64,000 nt of DNA. Source: Paenibacillus polymyxa (GTDB lineage Bacteria > Bacillota > Bacilli > Paenibacillales > Paenibacillaceae). The notes beneath the pieces are model-generated. The model did no database searches and was not told where the DNA came from. It saw only the letters and a program-made list of their open reading frames with translations. The DNA lies in assembly GCF_015710975.1 (NCBI RefSeq), contig NZ_CP049783.1:2291501-2355500 (forward strand), in the 5' to 3' direction. Of the stretch, positions 16,988 through 25,574 are shown piece after piece (position 1 is the first letter of the stretch; the number at the start of each line of letters is the position of its first letter). Both the position numbers and the translations under genes were made by a program.

Positions 16988-17464
16988 ATGTCTGTCTATT
17001 CATATAATGCCGTAACACCAGCCAATCAGGAGGTTTCTCTGGAAACTTACACAGGTAAAGTGCTGGTTATTGCGAATACCGCTAGTAAGTGCGGACTTAC
17101 CCCGCAATATGGGGATTTGCAAAAGCTTTATGACGAATATAAGGATCGGGGACTCGTTGTTTTAGGCTTCCCCTGCAACCAGTTTGGCGGTCAGGAGCCG
17201 GGCAGCAGCGAGGAAGCGGCTGAATTTTGCCAATTGAATTACGGGGTTAATTTCCCGGTATTCGCTAAAGTGGATGTGAACGGACCAGATACAGCCCCTC
17301 TGTTTGAATATTTGAAGAAGCAACAGCCTGGAGAACAGGAAGATGGTACAATTCAGTGGAATTTTACAAAATTCATTGTGAATCGTGAAGGTGTGCCTGT
17401 GGGACGCTTTGAGCCCAAGGAGTCACCGGAAGCGATGAAAACGGCCATTGAGCAGTTATTATAA
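16988..17464 (+). CDS. Glutathione peroxidase family thiol peroxidase
   Basis: A 158-residue peroxidase of the GPx/BsaA type that reduces hydroperoxides with a catalytic cysteine in place of selenocysteine. The active-site segment NTASKCGLTPQ places the peroxidatic Cys at residue 35. The GFPCNQFGGQEPG segment supplies a second Cys and the conserved Gln, and WNFTKFIV the conserved Trp/Asn. The length is typical. AAGGAGG precedes the ATG. It has its own terminator. In Bacillales these enzymes mostly use thioredoxin or bacillithiol rather than glutathione. Confidence 0.94.
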   Translation: MSVYSYNAVTPANQEVSLETYTGKVLVIANTASKCGLTPQYGDLQKLYDEYKDRGLVVLGFPCNQFGGQEPGSSEEAAEFCQLNYGVNFPVFAKVDVNGPDTAPLFEYLKKQQPGEQEDGTIQWNFTKFIVNREGVPVGRFEPKESPEAMKTAIEQLL

Positions 17465-17498
17465 TAGCTTCGTGTAATTCCAAAGTATATGTGTAAAC

Positions 17499-17542
17499 AA
17501 GGTCTGATTTCCGCTTGTCTTAGGGGAAACGGACCTTTTTTT
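17499..17542 (+). terminator. Terminator after the peroxidase gene
   Basis: AAGGTCTGATTTCC pairs imperfectly with GGGGAAACGGACCTT, followed by TTTTTTTA. Confidence 0.75.
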
Positions 17543-17722
17543 ATTCCCTACATACGCATTTGCCTAAAGATTGACGTATCGTGTGAAAGTCTGTTCCAGG
17601 AGCATAATCAAGAGGCAGGTAGGGAAAACTGAATGGAGCAAAAAAAGATTTCAGCAAACGGCTGAGTTCAGATATCCTTGCCTTTTAAAATGTGGACAAA
17701 TTGTGAATATCATAAAAAGCTA
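17543..17722. other. Intergenic stretch upstream of the NADH oxidase promoter
   Basis: This 180-bp stretch has no plausible gene. A half-site TTGTGAATAT at 17701-17710 resembles the operators immediately downstream. Nothing else was recognised. Confidence 0.4.
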
Positions 17723-17751
17723 TTGTAATGTGAAAAATATCACACTATAAT
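17723..17751 (+). promoter_or_regulatory. Promoter of the NADH oxidase gene, with Rex-like operator in the spacer
   Basis: TTGTAA (17723-17728) and TATAAT (17746-17751) are 17 bases apart. The palindrome TGTGAAAAATATCACA (17729-17744) fills the spacer almost exactly, which favours a repressor such as Rex over an Fnr-type activator, although TGTGA-N6-TCACA also fits the Fnr/Crp consensus. Confidence 0.7.
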
Positions 17752-17760
17752 AAGCGCATG

Positions 17761-17778
17761 AAGTGAAATAAATCACAA
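17761..17778 (+). promoter_or_regulatory. Second Rex/Fnr-like operator
   Basis: AAGTGAAATAAATCACAA: inverted GTGA-N6-TCAC arms centred about 13 bases downstream of the expected transcription start. Confidence 0.6.
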
Positions 17779-17795
17779 GAAGTAATGAGTTATAT

Positions 17796-17813
17796 AAGTG
17801 AAAGTATTCACAA
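17796..17813 (+). promoter_or_regulatory. Third Rex-like operator
   Basis: AAGTGAAAGTATTCACAA matches the Rex consensus TTGTGAA-N4-TTCACAA at all but the two 5' bases. It lies in the untranslated leader. Confidence 0.65.
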
Positions 17814-17855
17814 TTATTATACATTTTATGCCCACACACCAAGGAGGAATTCAAC

Positions 17856-19217
17856 ATGAAAGTAGCAGTTATCGGATGTACACACGCAGGTACGGCAGCC
17901 ATAGTCAACACAGCTAAATGTTATCCAGATGCCGAAATTACGGTCTATGAGCGTAATGACAATATTTCATTTTTATCTTGTGGTATTGCACTGTATGTAG
18001 GTGGTGTCGTCAAAGATCCGCACGGATTGTTTTATTCGTCCCCAGATCAACTGGCTGATATGGGTGTAGTGACCAAGATGCTTCATGAGGTAACGAGTGT
18101 AGATACAGCGGGCAAGACGCTGCATGCACGTAATCTCCAAACCGGTGAGGAATTTACGGATACATTTGATAAATTGATTGTGACTACTGGATCGTGGCCA
18201 ATTATTCCGAAGCTGGAAGGCATTGAACTGGATCATATTTTGCTCTGCAAAAACTATAATCATTCGAATGAAATCATTGAGAAAGCCCAGCACGTACAGA
18301 ACATTACTGTCGTGGGAGCTGGATACATTGGTGTTGAGCTGGTAGAAGCTTTTCAAATGAACGGTAAGAACGTAACGCTGATCGACAGTGCTGATCGTAT
18401 ATTGAATAAGTATTTAGACCATGAGTATACAGACCGGATTGAGAATTCCCTGAGAGAACATGGCATTAAGCTGGTACTTGGCGAGACAGTAAGTCGTTTT
18501 GAGGGGACTAACGGTAAAGTAAGTAAGGTCGTGACCTCCAAAGGAGAATATGAAACAGAGCTTGTTATACTCTGTATCGGTTTCCGACCTCAAACGGATC
18601 TGCTCAAAGGTCAGGTAGATATGTTGCCTAACGGTGCGATCATTGTGGACAATTATATGCAAAGTAGCTGCCCAGACGTGTTTGCAGCAGGCGACAGTTG
18701 TGCAATTCGTTATAATCCAACCGGCAAAACAGCTTATATCCCATTGGCGACCAATGCGGTTCGTATGGGTACGCTGGTGGCACGTAATCTGGTACAACCT
18801 ACCATTGCCTACATGGGAACACAAGGAACCTCGGGTATCAAAATTTACGAAGATAATATTGCGGGAACAGGAATGACGGAAGCCGCAGCAACGGACGAGG
18901 GGATGACTGTAGAAGCTGTAACCATTGAGGACAGCTACCGTCCTGAGTTTATGCCAACTTCTGAAAAGGTGTTGCTGAAGGTTGTATATGAGCAGGAGAC
19001 ACGGAGAATTGTTGGGGCACAAATTATGTCGAAGGTCGATTTGACGCAATCCATTAACACCCTGTCTGTAGCCATTCAAAATCATATGACCATTGATCAG
19101 TTGGCCTTTGTCGATTTCTTCTTCCAGCCGCACTATAACAAGCCTTGGAATTTCCTGAACGCGGCAGGTTTGCAGGCATTGCCTACAATATCCGAACGGA
19201 ACCCAGTTACTGTATAA
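17856..19217 (+). CDS. nox: Water-forming NADH oxidase (FAD-dependent)
   Basis: A 453-residue flavoprotein reducing O2 to water with NADH, regenerating NAD+. It has an N-terminal FAD Rossmann motif (AVIGCTHAGTAA), active-site Cys42 in SFLSCGIALY (the nox pattern; CoA-disulfide reductases usually read NCGLPY), NAD-binding GAGYIGVELVEAF, second FAD motif DVFAAGDSCAI, and a C-terminal dimerisation domain with DFFFQPHYNKPWNFLN. AAGGAGG lies upstream of the ATG. Three Rex-like operators precede it, which fits a gene that answers to the NADH/NAD+ ratio. CoA-disulfide reductase is the less likely alternative. Confidence 0.9.
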   Translation: MKVAVIGCTHAGTAAIVNTAKCYPDAEITVYERNDNISFLSCGIALYVGGVVKDPHGLFYSSPDQLADMGVVTKMLHEVTSVDTAGKTLHARNLQTGEEFTDTFDKLIVTTGSWPIIPKLEGIELDHILLCKNYNHSNEIIEKAQHVQNITVVGAGYIGVELVEAFQMNGKNVTLIDSADRILNKYLDHEYTDRIENSLREHGIKLVLGETVSRFEGTNGKVSKVVTSKGEYETELVILCIGFRPQTDLLKGQVDMLPNGAIIVDNYMQSSCPDVFAAGDSCAIRYNPTGKTAYIPLATNAVRMGTLVARNLVQPTIAYMGTQGTSGIKIYEDNIAGTGMTEAAATDEGMTVEAVTIEDSYRPEFMPTSEKVLLKVVYEQETRRIVGAQIMSKVDLTQSINTLSVAIQNHMTIDQLAFVDFFFQPHYNKPWNFLNAAGLQALPTISERNPVTV

Positions 19218-19327
19218 TCCGATTTGTCTGTGACATTGTTCATAAGTTTGTCAACAATCTGAAAGCGTACGGATGAATCCTTATAGTACAATATAGAGAG
19301 CATAAGGATTAGGGGGAGAAGTAGATA

Positions 19328-19429
19328 ATGGGTTTGTTTTATATCCTTTTTCTTGTAGTTGTCGCAGCCATCGGTCTGGGCGGAGTACTTTGGTTCTTGA
19401 AAGCCGTTGAAAAGGAAGAATATAATTAA
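19328..19429 (+). CDS. 33-residue single-helix membrane peptide
   Basis: The ATG at 19328, preceded by AGGGGGAGAAG, encodes MGLFYILFLVVVAAIGLGGV followed by LWFLKAVEKEEYN and TAA. One hydrophobic helix spans residues 3-24, with a short charged tail. It has a terminator of its own at 19480. It resembles small respiratory-complex subunits or CcoS-like peptides in layout only; no homology is claimed. It lies between the NADH oxidase and the formate/nitrite channel. Confidence 0.65.
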   Translation: MGLFYILFLVVVAAIGLGGVLWFLKAVEKEEYN

Positions 19430-19479
19430 ATGTAAAGCGCATAGCAGCGCAGTAGCAGTAGATGTAATAAAATAGAAAG

Positions 19480-19508
19480 ACAGTCCTTTTTCGAGGGCTG
19501 TTTTTTTT
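19480..19508 (+). terminator. Terminator after the small membrane peptide
   Basis: ACAGTCCT, TTTTCG-type loop, AGGGCTGT, then eight T. Confidence 0.8.
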
Positions 19509-19518
19509 ATAGCTGAGA

Positions 19519-19553
19519 AAGTGATTTTTTTCACAAACAAAATCACTGATTTT
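19519..19553 (+). promoter_or_regulatory. Rex-like site and adjacent palindrome before the formate/nitrite channel
   Basis: AAGTGATTTTTTTCACAA (19519-19536) has the same GTGA-N6-TCAC arms as the sites before the NADH oxidase. Directly downstream AAAATCA-C-TGATTTT (19539-19553) is a perfect palindrome. The spacing to the ATG (about 60 bp) suits transcriptional control. Confidence 0.5.
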
Positions 19554-19610
19554 AAATAAAATATGAAAGAAGAATATTTTGTTTAAAAGATATTAAAGGA
19601 GCGGGGGCAG

Positions 19611-20456
19611 ATGGCAAGCTATAAACCGGGGCAAATTGCCGAAAAGACGGTGGAAACAGGAGTGGCCAAGGCGAACAACCCGTGGACTGTGGCGGTGGTA
19701 TTGGGATTTTTGGCAGGTGCATTTATTGCACTCGGGTTTTTGCTGGATATACGCGTTATTGCAAGTGCACCTAAAGAATGGGGAAGCATTGCTACCTTTA
19801 TTGGAGCTGCGGTGTTCCCTGTAGGTCTGGTGTTAGTTTTGATAGCTGGTGGGGAATTGCTGACCGGCAATATGATGGCAGTCCCTTTGGCGAGATGGGC
19901 AGGACGAATTAAGACAGGAGCCATGCTTCGTAATTTGGCAATTATTACGCTCAGTAATTTTGCAGGTGCATTATTTGTTGCGTTTTTCTTTGGGCATGTT
20001 CTAGGCTTGACCGAAACGGGTCCTTACCTGGATAAAGTGGTGGATATGGCAGGACATAAGCTGCATGAAAGCTTTTTGCAGTCTTTTATATCAGGTATAG
20101 GATGTAACTGGCTCGTAGCACTGGCTGTATGGATGGCATATAGCACAGACTCTATCGGCGGCAAAATTATGGGAATTTGGTTCCCGACCATGGCCTTTGT
20201 TGCTATTGGATTCCAGCACGTTGTTGCCAATATGTTTCTCATTCCGGCGGCTATATTTGCAGGTCATTTTTCGTGGGCAGAGTATGTTATGAATTTTATT
20301 CCGGTCTGGTTGGGGAATTTGGTAGGAGGCAGTCTGTTTGTGGCTGGAGCCTACTGGCTGGCCTATCTGAAAAAAACTCAAGCCAACACACATTCCGTGA
20401 ATGAATCTCAAACTACTTCTTCAGTTACATCCAAGCCGTTGAGTGATCATGCATAA
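19611..20456 (+). CDS. Formate/nitrite transporter family channel (FocA/NirC type)
   Basis: A 281-residue pentameric channel protein for small monovalent anions. Six hydrophobic segments are visible. Family marks are the AGGELLTGNMMAVP loop in the second helix region and the second half's GIGCNWLVALAVW and FQHVVANMFLIP segments. The C-terminal 30 residues are polar. AAAGGAGCGGG precedes the ATG. The neighbouring molybdopterin oxidoreductase suggests formate, and the operator is shared with the NADH oxidase gene, but nitrite cannot be excluded. Confidence 0.92.
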   Translation: MASYKPGQIAEKTVETGVAKANNPWTVAVVLGFLAGAFIALGFLLDIRVIASAPKEWGSIATFIGAAVFPVGLVLVLIAGGELLTGNMMAVPLARWAGRIKTGAMLRNLAIITLSNFAGALFVAFFFGHVLGLTETGPYLDKVVDMAGHKLHESFLQSFISGIGCNWLVALAVWMAYSTDSIGGKIMGIWFPTMAFVAIGFQHVVANMFLIPAAIFAGHFSWAEYVMNFIPVWLGNLVGGSLFVAGAYWLAYLKKTQANTHSVNESQTTSSVTSKPLSDHA

Positions 20457-20487
20457 TCACGTTACTTTATGAAGCAATAAACAAAGC

Positions 20488-20543
20488 AAATCCGCCATGA
20501 CAGGCCCGGGGGAACGAAACCTGTCATGGCGGATTTTTTTGGG
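20488..20543. terminator. Strong bidirectional-type terminator
   Basis: AAATCCGCCATGACAGG pairs perfectly with CCTGTCATGGCGGATTT (17 bp), 15-base loop, then TTTTG. The next 270 bp up to 20811 hold no plausible gene and I saw no clear promoter. Confidence 0.85.
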
Positions 20544-20811
20544 AGTGGTCCATGATTTGGCATGGAGGATGAGTGTGCTCTCGTCCATAATGCCTTGATC
20601 TCTTTTACCCTGGGTATGTAATGATGAAACAGAATGATAAAAAAATAATTATACTTTTTAAAATCCATTTTGCTCTATGCAGCAGGCGGATTTTTTTATA
20701 TTTTGGAGAACTGCTGTGTGGTAAAATCCTTCTCTTGCCATAGGCCAAAGCTGTAGATATGATAAGAACAGTGTAATTTTTGGAAACGGTAACGGAAAGG
20801 AGCATTTAGCC

Positions 20812-22944
20812 ATGGATCATCGCAATAGCGCGCCTCTTGAGGCCACACTTCAACAAAATCTACAAAGAGGACAGCGGATGACGGAGCAGCAGAATGGTAT
20901 TTTTCCGGCTGTATGCCCGTTGGATTGCCCGGATACGTGTGGGCTCCTGCTTTACAAGGAAGATGGAAAGATAGTCAAGGTGACTGGTAATCCGGATCAT
21001 CCCATTACCAAAGGGGCTATATGCAACAAAGTCCGCAATATGACCGAGCGCGTATATGATCCGGATCGGGTGCTTTATCCGTTGAAGCGTGTAGGTGCCA
21101 AAGGGGAAGGGAAATTTGAACGAATTAGCTGGGAGGAAGCGGTCGATACCATTACAGGTCGGTTCAAGGAGCTGATACGTACGGATGGACCGGAATCCAT
21201 ACTCCCCTACAGCTTTTATGGCAATATGGGCGTATTGAGTGTGGATGGAATGGATCGTCGCTTTTTCAATGCACTGGGTTCAAGCCAGCTGGATCAGACG
21301 ATTTGTAGCGTGGCTGGGAATGAAGGCTGGGCATCCGTTATGGGGTTTAAGGGCGGCACGAGCCCGGAGGATACAGAAGATGCAGAGCTCATTATTGTAT
21401 GGGGTGGAAATGTCATAAGCACCAACATGCATCAGGTCGTATTGGCTGAGAAAGCACGTAAAAAAGGTGCTAAGGTGGTCGTAATTGATGTTCATCGCAA
21501 CCGGACGGCGCAATGGGCGGATTGGTTCATTCCATTATATCCGGGTACGGATACGGCGCTTGCGCTGGGGGTTATGCATGTACTGTTTGATCAGGGACTG
21601 ACAGACGACGAATTTTTACATCGCTATACTGTAGGTCACGAGGAACTGCGCGAGCATGTTAAGACCTATACACCAGAGCGGGTTTCGCGGATTACCGGCG
21701 TGCCGAAAGAGGATATTATCCGTTTGGCGGAAATGTACGGAAAGGCGCGAGCGGCCTATATCAATATTGGAAATGGGCTTCAGCACCATGATAATGGCGG
21801 TATGAACGTACGCGCAGTTACATGCTTGCCTGCACTCACTGGACAATGGTTGAAGCACGGCGGAGGAGCGTCGCGCTCCAATGGCGCTTATGCCAAGATT
21901 AACAGCGCCCATCTGGAGCGTCCTGATCTGCGACAGAACCCGGATGCCCGGGTGATCAACATGAACCGGATTGGAGAGGCGCTGCTACAAAAGGAACAGC
22001 CGATTAAGGCGTTATTCGTATATTGTAGTAATCCAGTAGTTGTAGCACCCGATTCGCAACGGGTAACGGAGGGATTTGAACGAGAGGATCTGTTTACGGT
22101 TGTTCATGACCTGTTCCTTACCGATACGGCCTGCTATGCAGATATTGTGCTACCTGCTGCGTCTTCTTTTGAAGGAACAGATCTATACAAATCGTACTGG
22201 CACCACTATATCCAGATGCAGAAGCCTGTTATTGATCCGCTAGGGGAAAGCAAAAGCAATTATGAGCTATTTAGCCTGCTCGGACAGGCAATGGGCTTTG
22301 ATGAAGCTGTCTTTACGGAAAGTGAAGAGGATATGATCGCAGGCGCGCTTGATAATCCAACGAACCCTTATCTCAATGGTGTAACCTTGGATGCCTTAAC
22401 AAAGTCGCCTTTTGTAAAGCTCGATATGACGCCAAAGGCTACTTATTTGGAGCGTTTAACTACGCCTTCAGGCAAGATAGAGTTGTATTCGGAAAAGATG
22501 AAACAAGCAGGTCTGCCTGCATTGCCCTCCTATGTACCGCTGGTCGAAGGGTATGACGGAGAGCATCGGCCGCAAGCGGATGATCGTTTTCCATTGATGT
22601 TTGTTTCACCGCCAAACCATAATTTTTTGAATTCTACATTTGCTAATTTGCCCAAACATCAGCGCTTGGAACGGGAGCCCTTGCTGCAAATTCACCCGGA
22701 GGATGCTCAGGCAAGAGACATCGCAGATGGTGATCCGGTTACCGTCTGGAATGACAGGGGAATGTATGAATTGAAAGCCAAGGTCACCGATCTGATGCTG
22801 CCCGGCACGGTGATTAGCCAAGGATTATGGTGGAAAGGCAAAGGACGCAGACAGCGCGCCAATGCGTTAACCTCTGACCGGCTGTCGGATATGGGGCAGG
22901 GGGCTACTTTTTTCTCAACAGTGGTGAATGTGAAGCGCCAATGA
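20812..22944 (+). CDS. Molybdopterin oxidoreductase, formate dehydrogenase alpha-like (YoaE type)
   Basis: A 710-residue enzyme of the DMSO reductase superfamily. Near the N-terminus (residues 35-70) CPLDCPDTCGLL...GAICNK binds a 4Fe-4S cluster. The bis-MGD domains follow (WEEAVDTI, AELIIVWGGN, VVIDVHRNRTA) and the C-terminal molydopterin_binding fold has FPLMFVSPPNHNFLN and DGDPVTVWND. It is shorter than true NAD-linked formate dehydrogenases and has no extra ferredoxin domains. B. subtilis YoaE is the best match I recall; the substrate is not established. AAAGGAG precedes the ATG; an internal ATG at 20878 is possible. It is followed 46 bp later by an MFS gene. Confidence 0.88.
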   Translation: MDHRNSAPLEATLQQNLQRGQRMTEQQNGIFPAVCPLDCPDTCGLLLYKEDGKIVKVTGNPDHPITKGAICNKVRNMTERVYDPDRVLYPLKRVGAKGEGKFERISWEEAVDTITGRFKELIRTDGPESILPYSFYGNMGVLSVDGMDRRFFNALGSSQLDQTICSVAGNEGWASVMGFKGGTSPEDTEDAELIIVWGGNVISTNMHQVVLAEKARKKGAKVVVIDVHRNRTAQWADWFIPLYPGTDTALALGVMHVLFDQGLTDDEFLHRYTVGHEELREHVKTYTPERVSRITGVPKEDIIRLAEMYGKARAAYINIGNGLQHHDNGGMNVRAVTCLPALTGQWLKHGGGASRSNGAYAKINSAHLERPDLRQNPDARVINMNRIGEALLQKEQPIKALFVYCSNPVVVAPDSQRVTEGFEREDLFTVVHDLFLTDTACYADIVLPAASSFEGTDLYKSYWHHYIQMQKPVIDPLGESKSNYELFSLLGQAMGFDEAVFTESEEDMIAGALDNPTNPYLNGVTLDALTKSPFVKLDMTPKATYLERLTTPSGKIELYSEKMKQAGLPALPSYVPLVEGYDGEHRPQADDRFPLMFVSPPNHNFLNSTFANLPKHQRLEREPLLQIHPEDAQARDIADGDPVTVWNDRGMYELKAKVTDLMLPGTVISQGLWWKGKGRRQRANALTSDRLSDMGQGATFFSTVVNVKRQ

Positions 22945-22990
22945 GAAACTGCCTTTCATGGCGCCAGGTGCAAAAGGAGAAGCAAAACAT

Positions 22991-24237
22991 ATGAAATGGT
23001 TGGAGTCTTATCCGAAAGAAGTAAAAGTATTTCTCATTGCCAGCCTGATTAATTCCGCCGGAAGTTCCCTCATGTGGCCGCTCGTTAGCATGTATGTATT
23101 TGACGAACTGAACCGTAGTATGGAAGATGCGGGGATTGCAATTTTAGTGCAGTCTTTAGGCGGAATTTTTGGTCAAGTGCTGGGCGGAGCCCTTTATCAT
23201 CGTATTGGAGCCAAGCAACTGATTGTCGGCTCACTGGCCATGAATGCGTTGGGACTTCTCTCGCTTCCATTTACCAGTGGTCATTGGGTGGCTTTTGTCA
23301 TCATGATGGGCTTTATCGGCTTTTTTAATGTGGTATCTGTGCCTGCGATTCAGGCCTTTGTAGGTTTTCGTTTTGCTGACCGACGTGGAGAGCTGTTTAA
23401 TATCATTTATGTCGCGAACAATATTGGGGTGGCACTCGGAACGGGACTGAGCGGCGTTCTGGCCGACCTTTCCTATCAGCTCAGCTTTGTGATGAACGGG
23501 GTGACTTCTGCGGTATTTGCTGGATTCTTCTGGTCTTATCTAAGCAGGGTAGATCGGGAAGAGGGAGAAGTCCAGCTCAGCAAGTCTGTGATGAAAAAAG
23601 AAGAAATACCCGCTCGGTTGCTGTTTCGTGATACCAGGCTGTATCTCTTTGTGGGGTTAGGCTCGCTTTTTTTATGGTTCGGCAATTCGATCTGGAATAC
23701 GGGAGTCTCTCCCCATATTATTGAACAGGGCTTGCCTAAAACGATGTATGGATTATTATGGACGTTGAATGGTATTCTCATTTTTGCCGCACAACCTATT
23801 ATTTTCTGGATCAAACGGCTGTACGCTCATCACGCTTCTGCGCAAATGACATGGGCTGGAGGATTTTATTTGGCAGCTTATATTGTCATACTGGGCACAC
23901 AGAACTATACTGGGATGATATTCGCTATGGTACTGGCGACTCTGGGAGAAATGCTGATTGCACCTGCGGTTCCAGCATTCCTGTCTGATCATGGAGGTCG
24001 GGGCGCCCCCTTTTACATTGGACTTGTGGGGGCATTGGTGCAGCCGGACGGGTGATGGGACCTTATTTTATGGGGAAGTTGTATGATGGCGGTGGGTTAC
24101 CTCCTACACTTTGGCTGGCAGCGGGCGTAGCGGTGTTGTCGATTCTATTTTTCGTCCTGCATAGCTGGTTGAATCGTTACCGTCACAATATGGGTGATTT
24201 TGACACTTCCTCCAAGGTGGACGTTCCCAGTTCTTAA
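22991..24237 (+). pseudogene. MFS transporter interrupted by a frameshift in a G tract
   Basis: Twelve-helix major facilitator (YttB-like), starting at the ATG at 22991 after AAAAGGAG. The frame from there stops at 24055 after GLVGALVQPDG. From the tract GGGGG at 24028-24032 the next frame reads GGIGAAGRVMGPYFMGKLYD, the expected helix 11-12 region, and continues to TAA at 24237. One extra G would restore a 415-residue protein. This is a recent mutation, a phase-variable tract or a sequencing error. It is probably co-transcribed with the molybdopterin enzyme. The substrate is unknown. Confidence 0.85.
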
Positions 24238-24341
24238 GTCCTAATAAAAGTTCAGTAATGAGCTGCGATTATGGTACAATAAGTGACGAATGGTTGCAGT
24301 TATTGCTTCAGGAAAGCCTTCACAGGAAGGATTGAAAGGAA

Positions 24342-24836
24342 TTGTTTACAAGTCAACCCTTGACGATACGTCATTCGGAGATGAAGGATGCTCCTGATCT
24401 GATTGCGCTGGATGAATTGGTATGGAATGAACGCACGGCTCCTGCTTCGCTGTCATGGAAGTCGCGCGGAGAGTTTCTGCGCAATACGCCTCCAGGCTCT
24501 CAACTGGTTGCCATCGAACAGGAAGTGCTCTGCGGGTATATTGGATTTCGTCCTCCAACGCTGTTGGCTAGTAATTGTCATGTGCTCGAAATAAATATAG
24601 CTGTGCGTCCAGACTATCATCGCAAAGGTATTGGGACGGCGCTCATGAACTCCATGAAGGAGATTGCAGCTGCGGAGGGCATCCGCAAGTTAAGTTTGCG
24701 TGTACTGTCCTGTAACACGGAAGCCCTTATGTTTTATGAAAAATGTGGTTTTGCAATTGAAGGGCGGCTGCATGAGGAGTTTTATATCGCAGGCCAATTT
24801 GTGGATGATGTTCTAATGGCCTATTTCTTAAAATAG
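24342..24836 (+). CDS. GNAT family N-acetyltransferase
   Basis: A 164-residue acetyl-CoA-dependent N-acetyltransferase. The fold's motif A reads INIAVRPDYHRKGIGTALMNSM (acetyl-CoA pyrophosphate loop R/Q-x-x-G-x-G/A), and the C-terminal FYEKCGFAIEGRLHEEFYI is the usual motif B. The substrate is not predictable. The start is the TTG at 24342, after a purine-rich GGAAGGATTGAAAGGAA. It ends before a bidirectional terminator facing the next gene. Confidence 0.9.
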   Translation: MFTSQPLTIRHSEMKDAPDLIALDELVWNERTAPASLSWKSRGEFLRNTPPGSQLVAIEQEVLCGYIGFRPPTLLASNCHVLEINIAVRPDYHRKGIGTALMNSMKEIAAAEGIRKLSLRVLSCNTEALMFYEKCGFAIEGRLHEEFYIAGQFVDDVLMAYFLK

Positions 24837-24889
24837 ACCGGAGGATACAGACAGGCAGCAACATTCGGTTGTAATGTCCAGCTCATAAT

Positions 24890-24930
24890 CAACAACGCCG
24901 CAGACCTGATCAGGCCTGCGGCGTTGTTGT
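24890..24930. terminator. Bidirectional terminator between two acetyltransferase genes
   Basis: AACAACGCCGCAG...CTGCGGCGTTGTT, a stem of more than 13 bp with inner pairs around TGATCA, serving the convergent genes on both sides. Confidence 0.8.
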
Positions 24931-24941
24931 GCAGTACAAGG

Positions 24942-25490
24942 CTATCGAAGTTGCTTCCATTCATTCTGGAGCATACCATACACTGCGTGGTTCATATAGC
25001 CATCTGGCAGCAACTCTGCTTCGCGTACAATGCCTTCGAGCACAAAGCCCAGGCGTTCTGGAATACCGCGGCTGCGGCGGTTTGTCGTTGCACAACGGAT
25101 TTCGACCCGATGCAAGTCCAACTCCATCAACGCATATTCGACGAATACGCGGCAGGCACTGGTCATGAGACCCTGTCCTTCGTAACCGTGCCCAAGCCAG
25201 TATCCGATGCTAACCGAACGGTGAGCCCAATTGATCTCATGGTAGCTGATGATACCAGCAAGCTCGTTGTCTATCCAAATTCCAGCGGTCAGGCTACCGT
25301 TCTCTGCGGCTTGTTTCAAGGCGCCTTGCACGAACTGCTCTGTATGGCTGATTTCCGTGGTGGAGTCTACCCATGGAAGCCATTGACGCAGACGGTCACG
25401 GGACATTTCGATCAGCTCAAACAGAGGCTGCACATGCTCCTTGGTGAGCGGCCGAAGGACTGTGCGTTCGTCCAACGCATATGTAAACAT
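24942..25490 (-). CDS. RimJ/RimL-type GNAT acetyltransferase (YdaF-like)
   Basis: A 182-residue GNAT enzyme of the ribosomal-protein serine acetyltransferase group. Marks: LRPLTKEHVQPLFELIE at the N-terminus, SIGYWLGHGYEGQGLMT (acetyl-CoA loop), RVEIRCATTNRRSRGIPERL and GFVLEG at the end. B. subtilis YdaF is the nearest known relative in pattern. The GAGGGGA ribosome site precedes the ATG. Substrate not established. Confidence 0.92.
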   Translation of the reverse strand: MFTYALDERTVLRPLTKEHVQPLFELIEMSRDRLRQWLPWVDSTTEISHTEQFVQGALKQAAENGSLTAGIWIDNELAGIISYHEINWAHRSVSIGYWLGHGYEGQGLMTSACRVFVEYALMELDLHRVEIRCATTNRRSRGIPERLGFVLEGIVREAELLPDGYMNHAVYGMLQNEWKQLR

Positions 25491-25574
25491 GATTAATCCC
25501 CTCTTTCACTCGGAAAATCGCTAAACCAGCCAGTCTAGCATTTAATCCCATGCTACCTTATTCTGCGAGAGTCG

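Noticed and set aside
24924..25496. 190-codon plus-strand open frame opposite the RimL-type gene
   Set aside because: It is the antisense shadow of a clear acetyltransferase and has no recognisable domain.
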